A DNA stretch of 64,000 nucleotides from Mesorhizobium zhangyense. Lineage in GTDB: Bacteria; Pseudomonadota; Alphaproteobacteria; Rhizobiales; Rhizobiaceae. The DNA is taken from contig NZ_JAAKZG010000006.1 in NCBI RefSeq assembly GCF_011045115.1, forward strand, positions 186,001-250,000, read 5' to 3'. The first letter of the stretch is position 1, and each line of letters starts with the position of its first letter. The position numbers were made by a program, and so were the translations under genes. Positions 19,826 through 29,360 of this stretch are shown piece after piece. The notes beneath the pieces were generated by a model. The model was not told the origin of the DNA. It was given only the letters and a program-made list of their open reading frames with translations, and did no database searches.

Positions 19826-20432
19826 CTACATCGTCCACATCGTTGACGACGAGGAACCGGTCCGCAAGTCGCTGGCATTCCTGCTGACGATGTCCGGGTT
19901 CGCGGTGCGCCTGCACGAAAGCGCAACGGCGTTCCTCGCCGCTGCCGCGGGCCTTTCCAATGGCGTGCTTGTGACGGACCTGAGAATGCCGGACATGACC
20001 GGGGTCGAACTGCTGCGCAGCCTTGAGGCGGCGGGGGCGCTGATGCCTGCCATCGTCATTACAGGTCACGGTGACGTTCCCATGGCCGTCGAAGCAATGA
20101 AGGCAGGCGCGCTGGATTTCATCGAGAAGCCGTTCGAGGACGCCGTGCTGATCGACGCCATCGAACGGGCGGCGCAGAGGGTTGCCGCACAGCCGACCGA
20201 GCGGGCGGACATCGCAGCGATAGAGAGCCGCCTTTCGCAGCTCTCCGAGCGCGAACGGCAGGTTCTGACTGGCGTGGTGGCCGGATTGCCGAACAAGGCG
20301 ATCGCCTACGATCTCGATATCAGCCCGCGGACCGTCGAGGTCCATCGTGCCAGCGTCATGTCAAAGATGCAGGCCCGCAGCCTGCCGCATCTTGTCCGTA
20401 TGGCGCTGTCGGCAGGTTTCGCGCCCGATTGA
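19815..20432 (+). CDS. fixJ: FixJ, response regulator
   Basis: A 205-residue two-domain regulator: receiver with acidic pocket [11 protein letters not shown], phospho-acceptor D55 in [10 protein letters not shown], Thr in VITGHGD and Lys in EKPF; then a LuxR/NarL-type HTH ([20 protein letters not shown]). In rhizobia FixJ-P activates fixK and sometimes cbb3 genes in low oxygen. It is translationally linked to fixL and followed by a receiver-like gene and fixK. Confidence 0.93.
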   Translation: MSANYIVHIVDDEEPVRKSLAFLLTMSGFAVRLHESATAFLAAAAGLSNGVLVTDLRMPDMTGVELLRSLEAAGALMPAIVITGHGDVPMAVEAMKAGALDFIEKPFEDAVLIDAIERAAQRVAAQPTERADIAAIESRLSQLSERERQVLTGVVAGLPNKAIAYDLDISPRTVEVHRASVMSKMQARSLPHLVRMALSAGFAPD

Positions 20433-20520
20433 TCTGACGCAAGGCGCGCCCTCTTCCAGTCGTTTTACTTCACCGTTCGACCGCCTGGCACACGGCCAAG
20501 GCGGCAATGGGTGTCGGTGC

Positions 20521-20877
20521 GTGAAACAAGGCGGAATCATTCTGGTAGTCGCCCCCGAAGGGGGCCTGCGTCGGAGCTACGAGTTCGCTTTGCAGGCGGG
20601 AGGATTCGCGGTCGAAGTTCACGCGTCCGTGTCATCGGCAGCGTCCCGGCACGGCGGCGATGCGATATGCGCGCTTGTCGACGAAGGCGCCTTGAAAGGG
20701 CCGGACATGCGACGCGACCGACTGGAACTGCTAGGGATTCCAGTCGTCCTGCTGGTCAGCGGGTTCGGCGACATGCCTTCCCGGCTAGACGGCCCGGGAG
20801 AAATCCTGACAAAGCCGCTGCGGGGAAACGAACTCTTCGACAGCATCGAACGCCTTCGCAAGCGCGAGGCTACGTAG
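20521..20877 (+). CDS. Degenerate single-domain receiver-like protein
   Basis: A 118-residue protein from a GTG at 20521 resembling a stand-alone receiver (ILVVAPEGGLRRSYEFALQ; CALVDEGALKG; IPVVLLVSGFGD; ILTKPLRGNELFDSI). The acidic pair normally found at the first beta strand is replaced by APEGG, while a possible acceptor Asp (CALVDEG) and the KP lysine remain. It may be a phosphate sink, a decoy or a non-phosphorylated partner of FixL/FixJ. The start is uncertain, with no strong Shine-Dalgarno. Confidence 0.62.
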   Translation: MKQGGIILVVAPEGGLRRSYEFALQAGGFAVEVHASVSSAASRHGGDAICALVDEGALKGPDMRRDRLELLGIPVVLLVSGFGDMPSRLDGPGEILTKPLRGNELFDSIERLRKREAT

Positions 20878-20958
20878 TTCCACCTAGGATACAACCGAAT
20901 TTCGCTGGCCCCCGTTTTCGGGGATTCTCCGATCCAACCAGTCCGGGGAACCAAAGCC

Positions 20959-21603
20959 ATGCACGCCGCCACCCTTGCTCGTCCGATCGAAATCAACAGC
21001 GCGCCGATGGTCGCGCCTCCCGGCAGAGGCGAGGAGGGCCACCGGCCCCTGACGGTCTACATTGCGGGCAACGAAATCTACGGCCCGGGCGACGAAGCGA
21101 ACGGCCACTATCATATCGCCTTCGGAGCGGTGCGCATCTATCGCCTCCTGGCCGACGGCCGGCGGCAGATCAGCGCCTTCCACATGGCAGGAGAATCGTT
21201 CGGTCTGGAACCCGGTGACCGTCATCAGTTCTTCGCCGAGGCCGTCTGCGCCACGGGACTGAGGAAGGTCCGGACGCTCCCCGCTCTGGAATCGATGCAA
21301 GGACTCCTGCAACTCGCGCTGGAGGGAATGATGCGCGCACAGCAGCACCTGCTGGTCGTGGGCCGCCAGAACGCGACCGAGCGCATAGGCGCCTTCCTGC
21401 TCGACATGGTCGAACGGCAGGGAGGCCTTCCACAGATCGAATTGCCGATGTCCAGACAGGACATCGGAGACTATCTTGGCCTCACGATCGAGACGGTGTC
21501 CCGGACCCTGTCCAAGCTTCGGGAGAAGGGCGTGATAAAGTTCCACGGGCTTCGCAGCGTCGAGGTCTGCAAGCCGAGTCTGCTGGAAGCGATCTGCCAG
21601 TAG
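20959..21603 (+). CDS. fixK: FixK-type Crp/Fnr regulator
   Basis: A 214-residue Crp/Fnr family activator: beta-roll (HYHIAFGAVRIYRLLADGRR), dimerisation helix, and C-terminal HTH MSRQDIGDYLGLTIETVSRT. The E..SR recognition triad is that of Fnr/FixK proteins. The N-terminal cysteine cluster of Fnr is absent, so it does not sense oxygen directly and is probably controlled by FixLJ, whose genes lie just upstream. No classical TTGAT-N4-ATCAA target was found by eye within the island. Confidence 0.85.
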   Translation: MHAATLARPIEINSAPMVAPPGRGEEGHRPLTVYIAGNEIYGPGDEANGHYHIAFGAVRIYRLLADGRRQISAFHMAGESFGLEPGDRHQFFAEAVCATGLRKVRTLPALESMQGLLQLALEGMMRAQQHLLVVGRQNATERIGAFLLDMVERQGGLPQIELPMSRQDIGDYLGLTIETVSRTLSKLREKGVIKFHGLRSVEVCKPSLLEAICQ

Positions 21604-21796
21604 CACGGCAGCTCTCCCGCTCGCCGCCGCGCGTCAGGGCGCGGGGCAGAAGCCAGGCGCACGAACGGCCCCTCCGCCGCAGCTCCGAACCATTCCGCAC
21701 AGTTGCGTGAACACTTCGCTTTCAAGATTCTATCCTTACCGAGATGGTGGCTGCGGGCCTGATGGCCCGCGACCCAGATGAAGCGCCGCCGGGTCT

Positions 21797-22324
21797 TCAG
21801 TGACCCGCGTGCTCGCCATGCGTCAGTTCCAGCGCCGGAGCCGGAAATTCGAGCTCATGGGCATCCTGTCCTTCCGCAGGCACTTCGATCCATCGTGCGA
21901 CGTCCTGCCCACAGGACTGGATCACCGGGAAGTAGATGGTCTTCCCGCCTTCCATGCTGGCGTCGAGCGTCCCGCGGAAAACGAACTCATCATACTCGTC
22001 GTCAGCCAGGCTGCCGCCGCTCCATGAGATTTCAGTCACGCCCTCTGCGACCTTCCGTCCGTGAAGTTCGTATTCCGCCGCATAGGGGGCGACGACCTTG
22101 TCGATCGTCCAGCCGGGCTTCGGCATCGGCTTGACCGACACCACCCCTTCGGGAATCCGGACCCGCACCGAGTCCGTGGCCTTGCCGCCGCAGCCATGCG
22201 GAATGCGCAGGACCGCCTTGTATGTCGTTCCGACCGCTGCCGTGGCAGTTTCGAAGGTGACGTGGGCGGAGGCGGGGCCCGCTGCCAGCACCAATGCGGC
22301 CGCGAGCGAAAGTATCTTGTTCAT
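21797..22324 (-). CDS. YcnI-like (DUF1775) periplasmic copper protein
   Basis: A 175-residue exported protein with signal MNKILSLAAALVLAAGPASA and a mature N-terminus beginning with His (HVTFETATA), the residue that forms the copper-binding histidine brace in YcnI-type proteins. Conserved GCGGKATDSVRVRIPEG and KPGWTIDK follow. The C-terminus ends in a His-containing tail (LTHGEHAGH). It is divergent from nirK, with a TTG-N8-CAA box on each side of the intergenic region, so it may supply copper to NirK or pseudoazurin (inference). It stands alone without YcnJ/CopCD. Confidence 0.82.
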   Translation of the reverse strand: MNKILSLAAALVLAAGPASAHVTFETATAAVGTTYKAVLRIPHGCGGKATDSVRVRIPEGVVSVKPMPKPGWTIDKVVAPYAAEYELHGRKVAEGVTEISWSGGSLADDEYDEFVFRGTLDASMEGGKTIYFPVIQSCGQDVARWIEVPAEGQDAHELEFPAPALELTHGEHAGH

Positions 22325-22431
22325 GGGAGTCTCCCCGGGGGTTGCAGGGCGGAGGTGCCGCGTTCTGTGGTGAGCGTCCGGTCGATCCGTCCGCTTCCGT
22401 GGCCAACTTACCGCGTCGCAGGAACGCGTCT

Positions 22432-22445
22432 TTGCGCGGCGACAA
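22432..22445. promoter_or_regulatory. NnrR-type box (ycnI side)
   Basis: TTGCGCGGCGACAA, a TTGCG-N4-NNCAA site 108 nt upstream of the leftward YcnI-like gene. One of seven such boxes in the island. Confidence 0.6.
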
Positions 22446-22484
22446 ATTTTCCGACGTATGACCGTCCTGAAAAGCGCACGCAGT

Positions 22485-22498
22485 TTGTCGAAGCGCAA
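22485..22498. promoter_or_regulatory. NnrR-type box (nirK promoter)
   Basis: TTGTCGAAGCGCAA, whose reverse complement starts TTGCG, lies 68 nt before the nirK ATG, a usual distance for Crp/Fnr activation. It is identical (reversed) to the box at 42890. Confidence 0.7.
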
Positions 22499-22565
22499 AG
22501 ATCGCGCCCATGCCCGGGCGTAGCCTCTCCTCATCGACAACGAAGGATCGAAAAGGAGAACCGCC

Positions 22566-23669
22566 ATGTTCACGCGTCGCCAGGCACTTCTGGGAGCGGC
22601 CGCTGCCGCCATGCTGGCCGCGATGCCGCCGCTTGCAGCCGCGGCCAACGAAGCCGAAGTCGCAGCGCTACCGCGTGAGAAGGTGACGCTCGTCGCGCCG
22701 CCCTTCGTGCATGCCCACGAGCAGGTTGCCACAAGCGGGCCGAAGGTCGTCGAGTTCACGATGCCCATCGTCGAGAAGAAGGTCGTCATCGACGACGAGG
22801 GCACAGAGTTCCAGGCCATGACCTTCAACGGTTCCATGCCCGGCCCTATGATGGTCGTGCACGAGGGCGATTACGTCGAGCTGACGCTGATCAACCTCGA
22901 GACGAATTCGATGCCGCACAACATCGACTTCCACGCCGCGACCGGGGCGTTGGGCGGCGGCGCGCTGACGCTGATCAATCCCGGCGAGCAGGTGAAGCTG
23001 CGCTTCAAGGCGACACGCACGGGCACCTTCGTCTACCACTGCGCCCCCGAAGGCGCGATGATTCCCTGGCACGTCGTGTCGGGCATGAGCGGCACTATCA
23101 TGGTGCTGCCGCGCGACGGCCTGAAGAACGAAAAGGGCGAGCCGGTCCGCTACGACCAGGCGTTCTACATCGGCGAGAACGACTTCTACGTTCCCCGCGA
23201 CGAGGACGGCAACTTCAAGACCTACGAGAGCCACGGCGACAGCTATGCCGACACGCTGGAAGTCATGAAGGGCCTGATCCCCACCCACGTCGTCTTCAAC
23301 GGCGCGAAGGGCGCGCTGACGGGCGACAACGCCATGAAGTTGAAGGTCGGCGAGACCGTGCTGATCGTCCACAGCCAGGCCAACCGCGACACGCGGCCCC
23401 ACCTGATCGGCGGCCACGGCGACTATGTCTGGGAAGAGGGCAAGTTCGCCAACCCGCCAGCCAAGGATCTGGAGACCTGGTTCATCCGTGGCGGATCGGC
23501 AGGAGCGGCGCTCTACACCTTCCTCCAGCCGGGGGTCTACGCCTACGTGAACCACAACCTCATCGAGGCTGTGGAGCTGGGAGCCACTGCGCACTTCCTG
23601 GTCGAGGGCGAGTGGGACGACGACCTGATGAAGCAGGTCGAAGCCCCGGGGCCCATCCCGGTGAACTGA
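22566..23669 (+). CDS. nirK: Copper-containing nitrite reductase NirK
   Basis: A 367-residue periplasmic enzyme reducing nitrite to NO. It has a Tat signal ([16 protein letters not shown]) and two cupredoxin domains. Type 1 copper ligands are H118, C159 (YHCAPEG), H169 and M174; type 2 ligands are H123, H158 and the His in VNHNLIEA; the catalytic pair is D121 (HNIDFH) and the His in [10 protein letters not shown]. All key residues are present. Electrons probably come from the pseudoazurin encoded at 32.9 kb. It is followed by nirV after 67 nt. Confidence 0.96.
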   Translation: MFTRRQALLGAAAAAMLAAMPPLAAAANEAEVAALPREKVTLVAPPFVHAHEQVATSGPKVVEFTMPIVEKKVVIDDEGTEFQAMTFNGSMPGPMMVVHEGDYVELTLINLETNSMPHNIDFHAATGALGGGALTLINPGEQVKLRFKATRTGTFVYHCAPEGAMIPWHVVSGMSGTIMVLPRDGLKNEKGEPVRYDQAFYIGENDFYVPRDEDGNFKTYESHGDSYADTLEVMKGLIPTHVVFNGAKGALTGDNAMKLKVGETVLIVHSQANRDTRPHLIGGHGDYVWEEGKFANPPAKDLETWFIRGGSAGAALYTFLQPGVYAYVNHNLIEAVELGATAHFLVEGEWDDDLMKQVEAPGPIPVN

Positions 23670-23736
23670 GCCTCGCCAACTGAACCTCAAGGGAGCGGCG
23701 GTCCGGATACCCGGGCCGCCCGTCGAGGACAAGGCC

Positions 23737-24630
23737 ATGCATCTCCACCTCTACGAAGCGGCCGTCGGTGCGGCGGCAGCCCTTGCGTTGCCTGCGGCCA
23801 TCATCGGCATCAGCGGCGAACCCCGGGGGCCATCCCTGCACGAGGTGCGCCCCACGGTAGCGATCGTGGAGACGGTCCTCGACTATCCATTGCCCGGCGA
23901 ATTCCTCGCGGGCGGAACTCCGGCAGCAGCCCCCGTCGAGAATAGGGCTGTGCCGGCTTTCCACGTCATGAAGCAGCAGGTGAGCCTGGCCGACTATGGC
24001 CTCTGCGTCGCCGATGGCGCATGCGATCCGGCAGACGCCGCTCCGACAGGAGCGGATGTGCCCGTCACCGGGGTCAGCTTCCTCGACGCCGAGGCCTATG
24101 CGCGCTGGTATTCGAAAGCCAGGGGTCAGACCTGGCGGCTGCCGTCGGCGGTCGAAGCCGCTGCCGCGGCCGCCGAACGGTTCGGCGGGGAATCCTTTTC
24201 GGCCGCAGCCGACGATGCGGCCAATCCTTCCGTGCGGTGGCTGCGGCGCTACCGTGAGGAGGCGGCGGTGAAGCGGCCCGCTGATCCGGAACCGAAGCCG
24301 CGCGGCCACTACGGCCCGAACACGCGCGGCATCGAAGACTTCGGCGGCAACGTCTGGGAATGGACGTCGACATGCTACGCGCGGACCACGCTTGCCGCCG
24401 ACGGCTCTATCGAAAGCGTCACCGACAACTGCGGGGTGCACGTGCTCGAAGGACGGCACCGCGCCTACATGTCGAATTTCGTCCGCGACGGGAAGAGCGG
24501 CGGCTGCGCCGTCGGCACGCCGCCGGAAAACCTCGGCTTCCGTCTCGTTCGCGACGAGGATTCGATGATCGCCAGGGCGAGGAACTGGCTGCGCGGCGCC
24601 TTCCGCTCCGCGATGGCGGACACCGTCTGA
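23737..24630 (+). CDS. nirV: NirV, FGE/SUMF1-family protein
   Basis: A 297-residue protein of the formylglycine-generating-enzyme-like family found beside nirK in alphaproteobacteria. Typical motifs are VPVTGVSFLDAEAYARW, TWRLPSAVEAAAAAA, FGGNVWEWTSTCY and the C-terminal NLGFRLVRD. An N-terminal hydrophobic segment suggests export or anchoring. Its precise job in nitrite reduction is unknown. It sits between nirK and a short gene of unknown function in a four-gene operon ending with nnrS. Confidence 0.87.
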   Translation: MHLHLYEAAVGAAAALALPAAIIGISGEPRGPSLHEVRPTVAIVETVLDYPLPGEFLAGGTPAAAPVENRAVPAFHVMKQQVSLADYGLCVADGACDPADAAPTGADVPVTGVSFLDAEAYARWYSKARGQTWRLPSAVEAAAAAAERFGGESFSAAADDAANPSVRWLRRYREEAAVKRPADPEPKPRGHYGPNTRGIEDFGGNVWEWTSTCYARTTLAADGSIESVTDNCGVHVLEGRHRAYMSNFVRDGKSGGCAVGTPPENLGFRLVRDEDSMIARARNWLRGAFRSAMADTV

Positions 24631-24641
24631 AGGAACATGTC

Positions 24642-25016
24642 ATGAGAACGAGAATGCGGGCCACGCTCGCCGCAACCTTGCCCGCGGGCAACGAAACCGT
24701 GGTCGAGCGGCTGCGGCGGGGCATCGCCGAGGCAGGCTTCGACTGCAACTGCCGCGAGGCCGCCAACGACATGCTCGACCGGGCAGGCCTGGAAGAGGAA
24801 CTCGTGCGGCGCGCAGGCGGTCTCGCCGACGCGAGGAAGATGCGCGACGCGATCGTGATCGTGCTTGCCCTGCTGGGGGAGCTGGACGAACTCATGCCGG
24901 ACGAACCGGACCGCAGCGCTTTCCACGAGATCGAGGGCCTGTTCCAGGATGTCGCCGACTTCGCCGCCTATGGGGCGACGGCTGCGATCCGGGCCGCCGG
25001 ACAGGGGAATGCGTGA
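24642..25016 (+). CDS. Conserved small protein between nirV and nnrS, function unknown
   Basis: A 124-residue, mostly helical, acidic protein without signal or membrane segment. AAGGA lies 7 nt before the ATG, 11 nt after the nirV stop, and its stop codon overlaps the nnrS start (TGATG), so it is translated as part of the operon. Visible features are a CNC near residue 38 and a stretch GELDELMPDEPDRS. No family was recognised. Its place suggests a role in NirK maturation or NO handling, which is inference. Confidence 0.75.
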   Translation: MRTRMRATLAATLPAGNETVVERLRRGIAEAGFDCNCREAANDMLDRAGLEEELVRRAGGLADARKMRDAIVIVLALLGELDELMPDEPDRSAFHEIEGLFQDVADFAAYGATAAIRAAGQGNA

Positions 25017-26251
25017 TGGGCACGGCGAGCGTTTCCGACCGTTCGGTTCCAAGGGCCGCGCGTAAGTCCGGAGACGTCACGAGGGACGGCCGGGGGAGGA
25101 TCCGCGCGATGCCGCCGATCCTCCACTACGGCTTCCGGCCGTTCTTCTTTCTCGCCGCGCTTCACGCCGGACTGGCGATCCCGCTCTGGCTCGGCGCCTA
25201 CTTCGGCGGCTTCGACGTCGGCGGCCCGTTCGGCGGCATGCACTGGCACGCACACGAGATGCTGTTCGGCTATCTCTCCGCGGTCATCGCGGGCTTCATC
25301 CTCACTGCCATTCCCAACTGGACCGGGCGGCTGCCGCTGAGTGGGTGGCCGCTCGCCTTCCTCGTCGGGCTGTGGCTTGCGGGGCGGGCGGCGTGCCTGG
25401 CTTCGCCCGATCCGTGGCTCGCGATGGCGGTCGACCTGGCGTTTCCGGCCACGCTCGCCTTCGCGATCTGGCGCGAGGTCACGGCGGGCAAGAACTGGAA
25501 GAACGCGCCAGTGGCCGTGATGATCACGCTGTTCGGCGTCGCCAACGCGGCTGACCATCTGGCCAATGCGGGTTTAGTCGACCACGATCTCGGGCAGCGT
25601 CTCGCCCTTGCCGTGTCCGGCATGCTGATCGCGCTCATCGGCGGGCGCATCGTGCCCAGCTTCACCCGGAACTGGCTCGTGAAGGAAGGCTCCACCGCGC
25701 TTCCCGCGCCCTTCGGCCAGCCAGACAAGGCAGCGCTTGCGGCCACGGCCGCCGCGATGCTCGGGTGGGTTGTGATGCCCCACAACGCGCTCGTCGGGGC
25801 GTTCATGTTCGCCGCCGGAGCGCTCCTCGCGGTGCGCCTCTTCCGATGGCGCGGCCTGTCCACTGTGCGCGAGCCGATCCTGCTCGTGCTGCATCTCGGC
25901 TACGGCTGGCTCGCCGCCTCCTTCGCACTTCTCGGTCTAGCGATCATGCTGCCCGATGCGGTTCCCCACTCGTCCGCCTTGCACGCTCTGACCGCAGGGG
26001 CGGTGGGAACCATGACGCTGGCCGTCATGACGAGGGCGAGCCTCGGCCACACGGGGCGAGCAATCGTCGCAGACCGCTTCGTCGTCGCGATGTATGGCAT
26101 AGTCTCGGCCGGGGCCACATTGCGCGTCGCCGCCCCGTTCGCGGGAGACTGGTACGCCCATGTGCTAACCTGCGGCGGCGCGCTATGGGCCGGGGCCTTC
26201 CTGCTCTTCGCGATCCGCTACGCCCCGATCCTCTGGGGACGGCGGGCTTGA
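25016..26251 (+). CDS. nnrS: NnrS, haem/copper membrane protein of NO metabolism
   Basis: A 411-residue, about 12-helix membrane protein. It has the NnrS family features: GFRPFFFLAALHA near the N-terminus, the histidine-rich GMHWHAHEMLFGY, NAADHLANAG and AVMTRASLGHTGRA. NnrS proteins protect cells against nitrosative stress and are NnrR/Nnr-regulated in other denitrifiers. It completes the nirK-nirV-unknown-nnrS operon. GTG 25013 directly before the ATG is an alternative start. Confidence 0.92.
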   Translation: MGTASVSDRSVPRAARKSGDVTRDGRGRIRAMPPILHYGFRPFFFLAALHAGLAIPLWLGAYFGGFDVGGPFGGMHWHAHEMLFGYLSAVIAGFILTAIPNWTGRLPLSGWPLAFLVGLWLAGRAACLASPDPWLAMAVDLAFPATLAFAIWREVTAGKNWKNAPVAVMITLFGVANAADHLANAGLVDHDLGQRLALAVSGMLIALIGGRIVPSFTRNWLVKEGSTALPAPFGQPDKAALAATAAAMLGWVVMPHNALVGAFMFAAGALLAVRLFRWRGLSTVREPILLVLHLGYGWLAASFALLGLAIMLPDAVPHSSALHALTAGAVGTMTLAVMTRASLGHTGRAIVADRFVVAMYGIVSAGATLRVAAPFAGDWYAHVLTCGGALWAGAFLLFAIRYAPILWGRRA

Positions 26252-26325
26252 GCGGCAGGTCATGCTTCCATTCCGATCGTATAACGATGGACATCTGAGA
26301 ATGCTGGGTTAGTATTTTCTACGTA

Positions 26326-26340
26326 TCGGCATAATGCCGA
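26326..26340. promoter_or_regulatory. Perfect dyad in the nap promoter region
   Basis: TCGGCATAATGCCGA is a 15-bp perfect palindrome 26 nt before the napE ATG; ATCGT-ATA-ACGAT at about 26277-26289 is a second short dyad. No TTG-N8-CAA box is present here. A binding protein is not assignable. Confidence 0.4.
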
Positions 26341-26365
26341 GTCCCAGGCCCATGATGAGGAGGTT

Positions 26366-26563
26366 ATGACCCAGGACAGCGGAGAGGCGACAGTTTCCAT
26401 GGAGATCCCGGCCGCGAAGACGCGGCGGAGGGAATTCTTGACCTTCCTGGTCCTGGCATTCGGCATCTGGCCCGTCGTCGCCGTGGGCGTCGTCGGCGGC
26501 TACGGCTTCCTCGTCTGGATGTATCAGATCGTCTTCGGCCCGCCCGGGCCTCCGGGAGGCTGA
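26366..26563 (+). CDS. napE: NapE, periplasmic nitrate reductase small membrane protein
   Basis: A 65-residue protein with a hydrophilic N-terminus (KTRRREFLTFLVLAFGIWP) and one transmembrane helix ending GYGFLVWMYQ, the standard NapE pattern. GGAGG lies just before the ATG. It begins napEDABC; its function in nitrate reduction is not established. Confidence 0.9.
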   Translation: MTQDSGEATVSMEIPAAKTRRREFLTFLVLAFGIWPVVAVGVVGGYGFLVWMYQIVFGPPGPPGG

Positions 26564-26568
26564 CTGGC

Positions 26569-26862
26569 ATGCGCGAACTTACCAGACGAGGCCTGCTCAC
26601 CGCCGGCGCAGGCGACCGACATCACATATCGAGCGCGGTCGTGCTGGCGCTCCCGGAGCGGCGTGCCGACGTGGCTGAACGGCTCGCAGACATGCGTGGC
26701 GTCGAGGTGCACGCCAGCGAAGGGAGCCGGATCGTCGTTACCATCGAAGGTCCGACCAGCGGGATGCTGGGAGAAACACTGACGACGATTTCGGCGATAG
26801 ACGGCGTGCTTGCCGCCAACATGGTGTTCGAACATGCCGAGGACCAGGAGGCGCGGTCATGA
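26569..26862 (+). CDS. napD: NapD, NapA-specific maturation chaperone
   Basis: A 97-residue chaperone that binds the NapA Tat signal and helps insertion of the molybdenum cofactor. The core [18 protein letters not shown] and [14 protein letters not shown] is typical NapD. The first 17 residues ([17 protein letters not shown]) are an unusual extension resembling the start of NapF or of a Tat signal. The stop overlaps napA (ATGA). No napF is present. Confidence 0.9.
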   Translation: MRELTRRGLLTAGAGDRHHISSAVVLALPERRADVAERLADMRGVEVHASEGSRIVVTIEGPTSGMLGETLTTISAIDGVLAANMVFEHAEDQEARS

Positions 26863-29360
26863 CGGCAACCATCAACCGGCGCGACCTGCTGAAGGCCCAT
26901 GCGGCGGCGCTTGCGGCCGCGTCTGCGGGCGTCGCGCTACCCGCCGCCGCCCAGCCCGTTCCGGGCGGCGTGAACGCGCTGGAGATCAAGTGGTCGAAGG
27001 CGCCCTGCCGCTTTTGCGGCACCGGATGCGGGGTGATGGTCGGGGTGAAGGACGGCCATGTCGTCGCCACCCACGGCGACATGCAGGCCGAGGTCAACCG
27101 CGGCCTCAACTGCGTGAAGGGCTACTTCCTCTCCAAGATCATGTACGGCCAGGACCGCCTGACCACGCCGCTGATGCGGAAATCCGGCGGGGTCTACGAC
27201 AAGGACGGCGAGTTCGAACCCGTGTCATGGGACGAGGCGTTCGACGTCATGGCGGAGAAGTGCAAGGCGACGCTGCGCGAGAAGGGACCGGAAGCCATCG
27301 GCATGTTCGGTTCCGGGCAATGGACGATCTTTGAGGGCTACGCCGCCACCAAGCTGATGCGGGCGGGCTTCCGGTCCAACAATCTCGATCCGAACGCGCG
27401 CCACTGCATGGCGTCGGCGGCCGTCGCCTTCATGCGCACCTTCGGCATGGACGAGCCGATGGGCTGCTACGACGATTTCGAGCATGCCGACGCCTTCGTG
27501 CTCTGGGGCTCGAACATGGCGGAGATGCATCCGATCCTGTGGACCCGGCTGGCCGACCGCCGGCTCGGACATCCGCATGTCCGCTGCGCGGTGCTGTCGA
27601 CCTTCACGCACCGCTCGATGGACCTCGCCGACATCCCGATCGTGTTCAAGCCGGGGACGGATCTCGCGATACTGAACTACATCGCCAACCACATCATTCA
27701 GACGGGCCGGGTCAACGAGGCGTTCGTCCGCGACCACGCCGTGTTCATGAGCGGGGCGACCGATATCGGCTACGGGCTGAGGCCGGACAATCCGGTGGAG
27801 ATGGCAGCCAAGGGTGCTGCCGATCCAGGCAGGATGGAGCCGATCGACTTCGAGGCGTTCCGGACGATGGTCTCCGATTACACGCTGGAGATGGTGTCGG
27901 AACTCTCCGGCGTGGAGCCGGGCTTCCTGGAGCAGCTGGCCGAACTCTATGCCGATCCAGGCATCAAGGTGATGTCGCTCTGGACTATGGGATTCAACCA
28001 GCACGTCCGCGGCGTGTGGGCCAACCAGATGGTCTACAACATCCACCTGTTGACCGGGAAAATCTCCGAGCCCGGCAACAGCCCGTTCTCGCTGACGGGC
28101 CAGCCTTCGGCCTGCGGCACCGCGCGCGAGGTCGGCACCTTCGCACACCGATTGCCCGCCGACATGGTGGTGACCAATCCCGAACATCGCGAGCATGCCG
28201 AGGAGATCTGGCGGCTGCCGCACGGGCTGCTGCCCGACAAGGTCGGCTTCCATGCCGTCCAGCAGGACCGGATGCTCAAGGACGGCAAGCTCAACTTCTA
28301 CTGGGTGCAGGTCAACAACAACGTCCAGGCGGCGCCCAACAACTCCAACGAGACGTATCCTGGCTACCGTAACCCCGACAACTTCATCGTGGTCTCCGAC
28401 GCCTATCCGACGGTGACGGCGCTGGCGGCCGACGTGATTCTGCCCGCGGCGATGTGGGTGGAGAAGGAAGGGGCTTACGGAAATGCCGAGCGCCGCACGC
28501 ACGTGTGGCGACAGCTGGTGAACGCCCCCGGCGAAGCCCGCTCCGACCTTTGGCAGCTGACCGAGTTCTCGAAGCGGTTCACGACCGACGAGGTCTGGCC
28601 TGCCGACATCCTGAACGCCCATCCCGAATACAAGGGCAAGACCCTGTTCGACGTGCTGTTCCGGAACGGCAAGGTCGATCGTTTTCCGCTCGCCGACCTC
28701 GACGCGGAATACGAGAACAGGGAGAGCCGCGAATACGGCTTCTACCTGCAGAAGGGCCTGTTCGAGGAATATGCCGAGTTCGGCAGGGGCCACGGCCATG
28801 ACCTCGCGCCCTTCGACACCTACCACGAGGTGCGCGGCCTGCGCTGGCCCGTCGTCGACGGCAAGGAAACGAAGTGGCGCTACCGCGAGGGCCTCGATCC
28901 TTACGTGAAGCCGGGCGAGGGCGTGCGCTTCTATGGAAGGCCGGACGGCAAGGCGGTGATCCTGGCGGTGCCGTACGAACCCCCGGCGGAATCGCCGGAT
29001 GAGGAATACGACGTCTGGCTGGTGACGGGCAGGGTGCTCGAGCACTGGCACTCGGGTTCCATGACCATGCGCGTGCCGGAACTCTACAAGGCGTTCCCCG
29101 GCGCGGTCTGCTTCATGAATGCAGACGACGCGCGACGGAGGGGCATCAACCAGGGCGCAGAGGTGCGGGTCGTGTCGCGACGCGGAGAACTACGTGTCCG
29201 GGTGGAGACGCGAGGCCGCAATCGAATGCCGCGGGGCGTGGTGTTCGTTCCCTGGTTCGACGCCAGCAAGCTCGTCAACAAGGTCACCCTCGACGCGACC
29301 GATCCCATCTCGAAACAGACGGATTTCAAGAAATGCGCGGTCAAGGTCGTCCCAGTCTGA
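26859..29360 (+). CDS. napA: NapA, periplasmic nitrate reductase catalytic subunit
   Basis: An 833-residue molybdoenzyme that reduces nitrate to nitrite in the periplasm. It has a Tat signal ([16 protein letters not shown]), a 4Fe-4S cluster (C50, C53, C57, C85) and the molybdenum ligand Cys in [11 protein letters not shown] (C183). The remaining bis-MGD binding domains are full length with no interruption. Long antisense frames are coding shadows. The enzyme makes nitrite for NirK; electrons come from NapC via NapB. Confidence 0.96.
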   Translation: MTATINRRDLLKAHAAALAAASAGVALPAAAQPVPGGVNALEIKWSKAPCRFCGTGCGVMVGVKDGHVVATHGDMQAEVNRGLNCVKGYFLSKIMYGQDRLTTPLMRKSGGVYDKDGEFEPVSWDEAFDVMAEKCKATLREKGPEAIGMFGSGQWTIFEGYAATKLMRAGFRSNNLDPNARHCMASAAVAFMRTFGMDEPMGCYDDFEHADAFVLWGSNMAEMHPILWTRLADRRLGHPHVRCAVLSTFTHRSMDLADIPIVFKPGTDLAILNYIANHIIQTGRVNEAFVRDHAVFMSGATDIGYGLRPDNPVEMAAKGAADPGRMEPIDFEAFRTMVSDYTLEMVSELSGVEPGFLEQLAELYADPGIKVMSLWTMGFNQHVRGVWANQMVYNIHLLTGKISEPGNSPFSLTGQPSACGTAREVGTFAHRLPADMVVTNPEHREHAEEIWRLPHGLLPDKVGFHAVQQDRMLKDGKLNFYWVQVNNNVQAAPNNSNETYPGYRNPDNFIVVSDAYPTVTALAADVILPAAMWVEKEGAYGNAERRTHVWRQLVNAPGEARSDLWQLTEFSKRFTTDEVWPADILNAHPEYKGKTLFDVLFRNGKVDRFPLADLDAEYENRESREYGFYLQKGLFEEYAEFGRGHGHDLAPFDTYHEVRGLRWPVVDGKETKWRYREGLDPYVKPGEGVRFYGRPDGKAVILAVPYEPPAESPDEEYDVWLVTGRVLEHWHSGSMTMRVPELYKAFPGAVCFMNADDARRRGINQGAEVRVVSRRGELRVRVETRGRNRMPRGVVFVPWFDASKLVNKVTLDATDPISKQTDFKKCAVKVVPV

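Noticed and set aside
18332-21603. Classical FixK boxes (TTGAT-N4-ATCAA) near fixLJ, fixK or ccoN
   Set aside because: Searched by eye and not found; only the TTGCG-type boxes occur. A weight-matrix scan could still reveal degenerate sites.
27225-29051. A 608-codon minus-strand open frame within napA
   Set aside because: Antisense shadow of napA in GC-rich DNA, no recognisable domain or ribosome-binding site.
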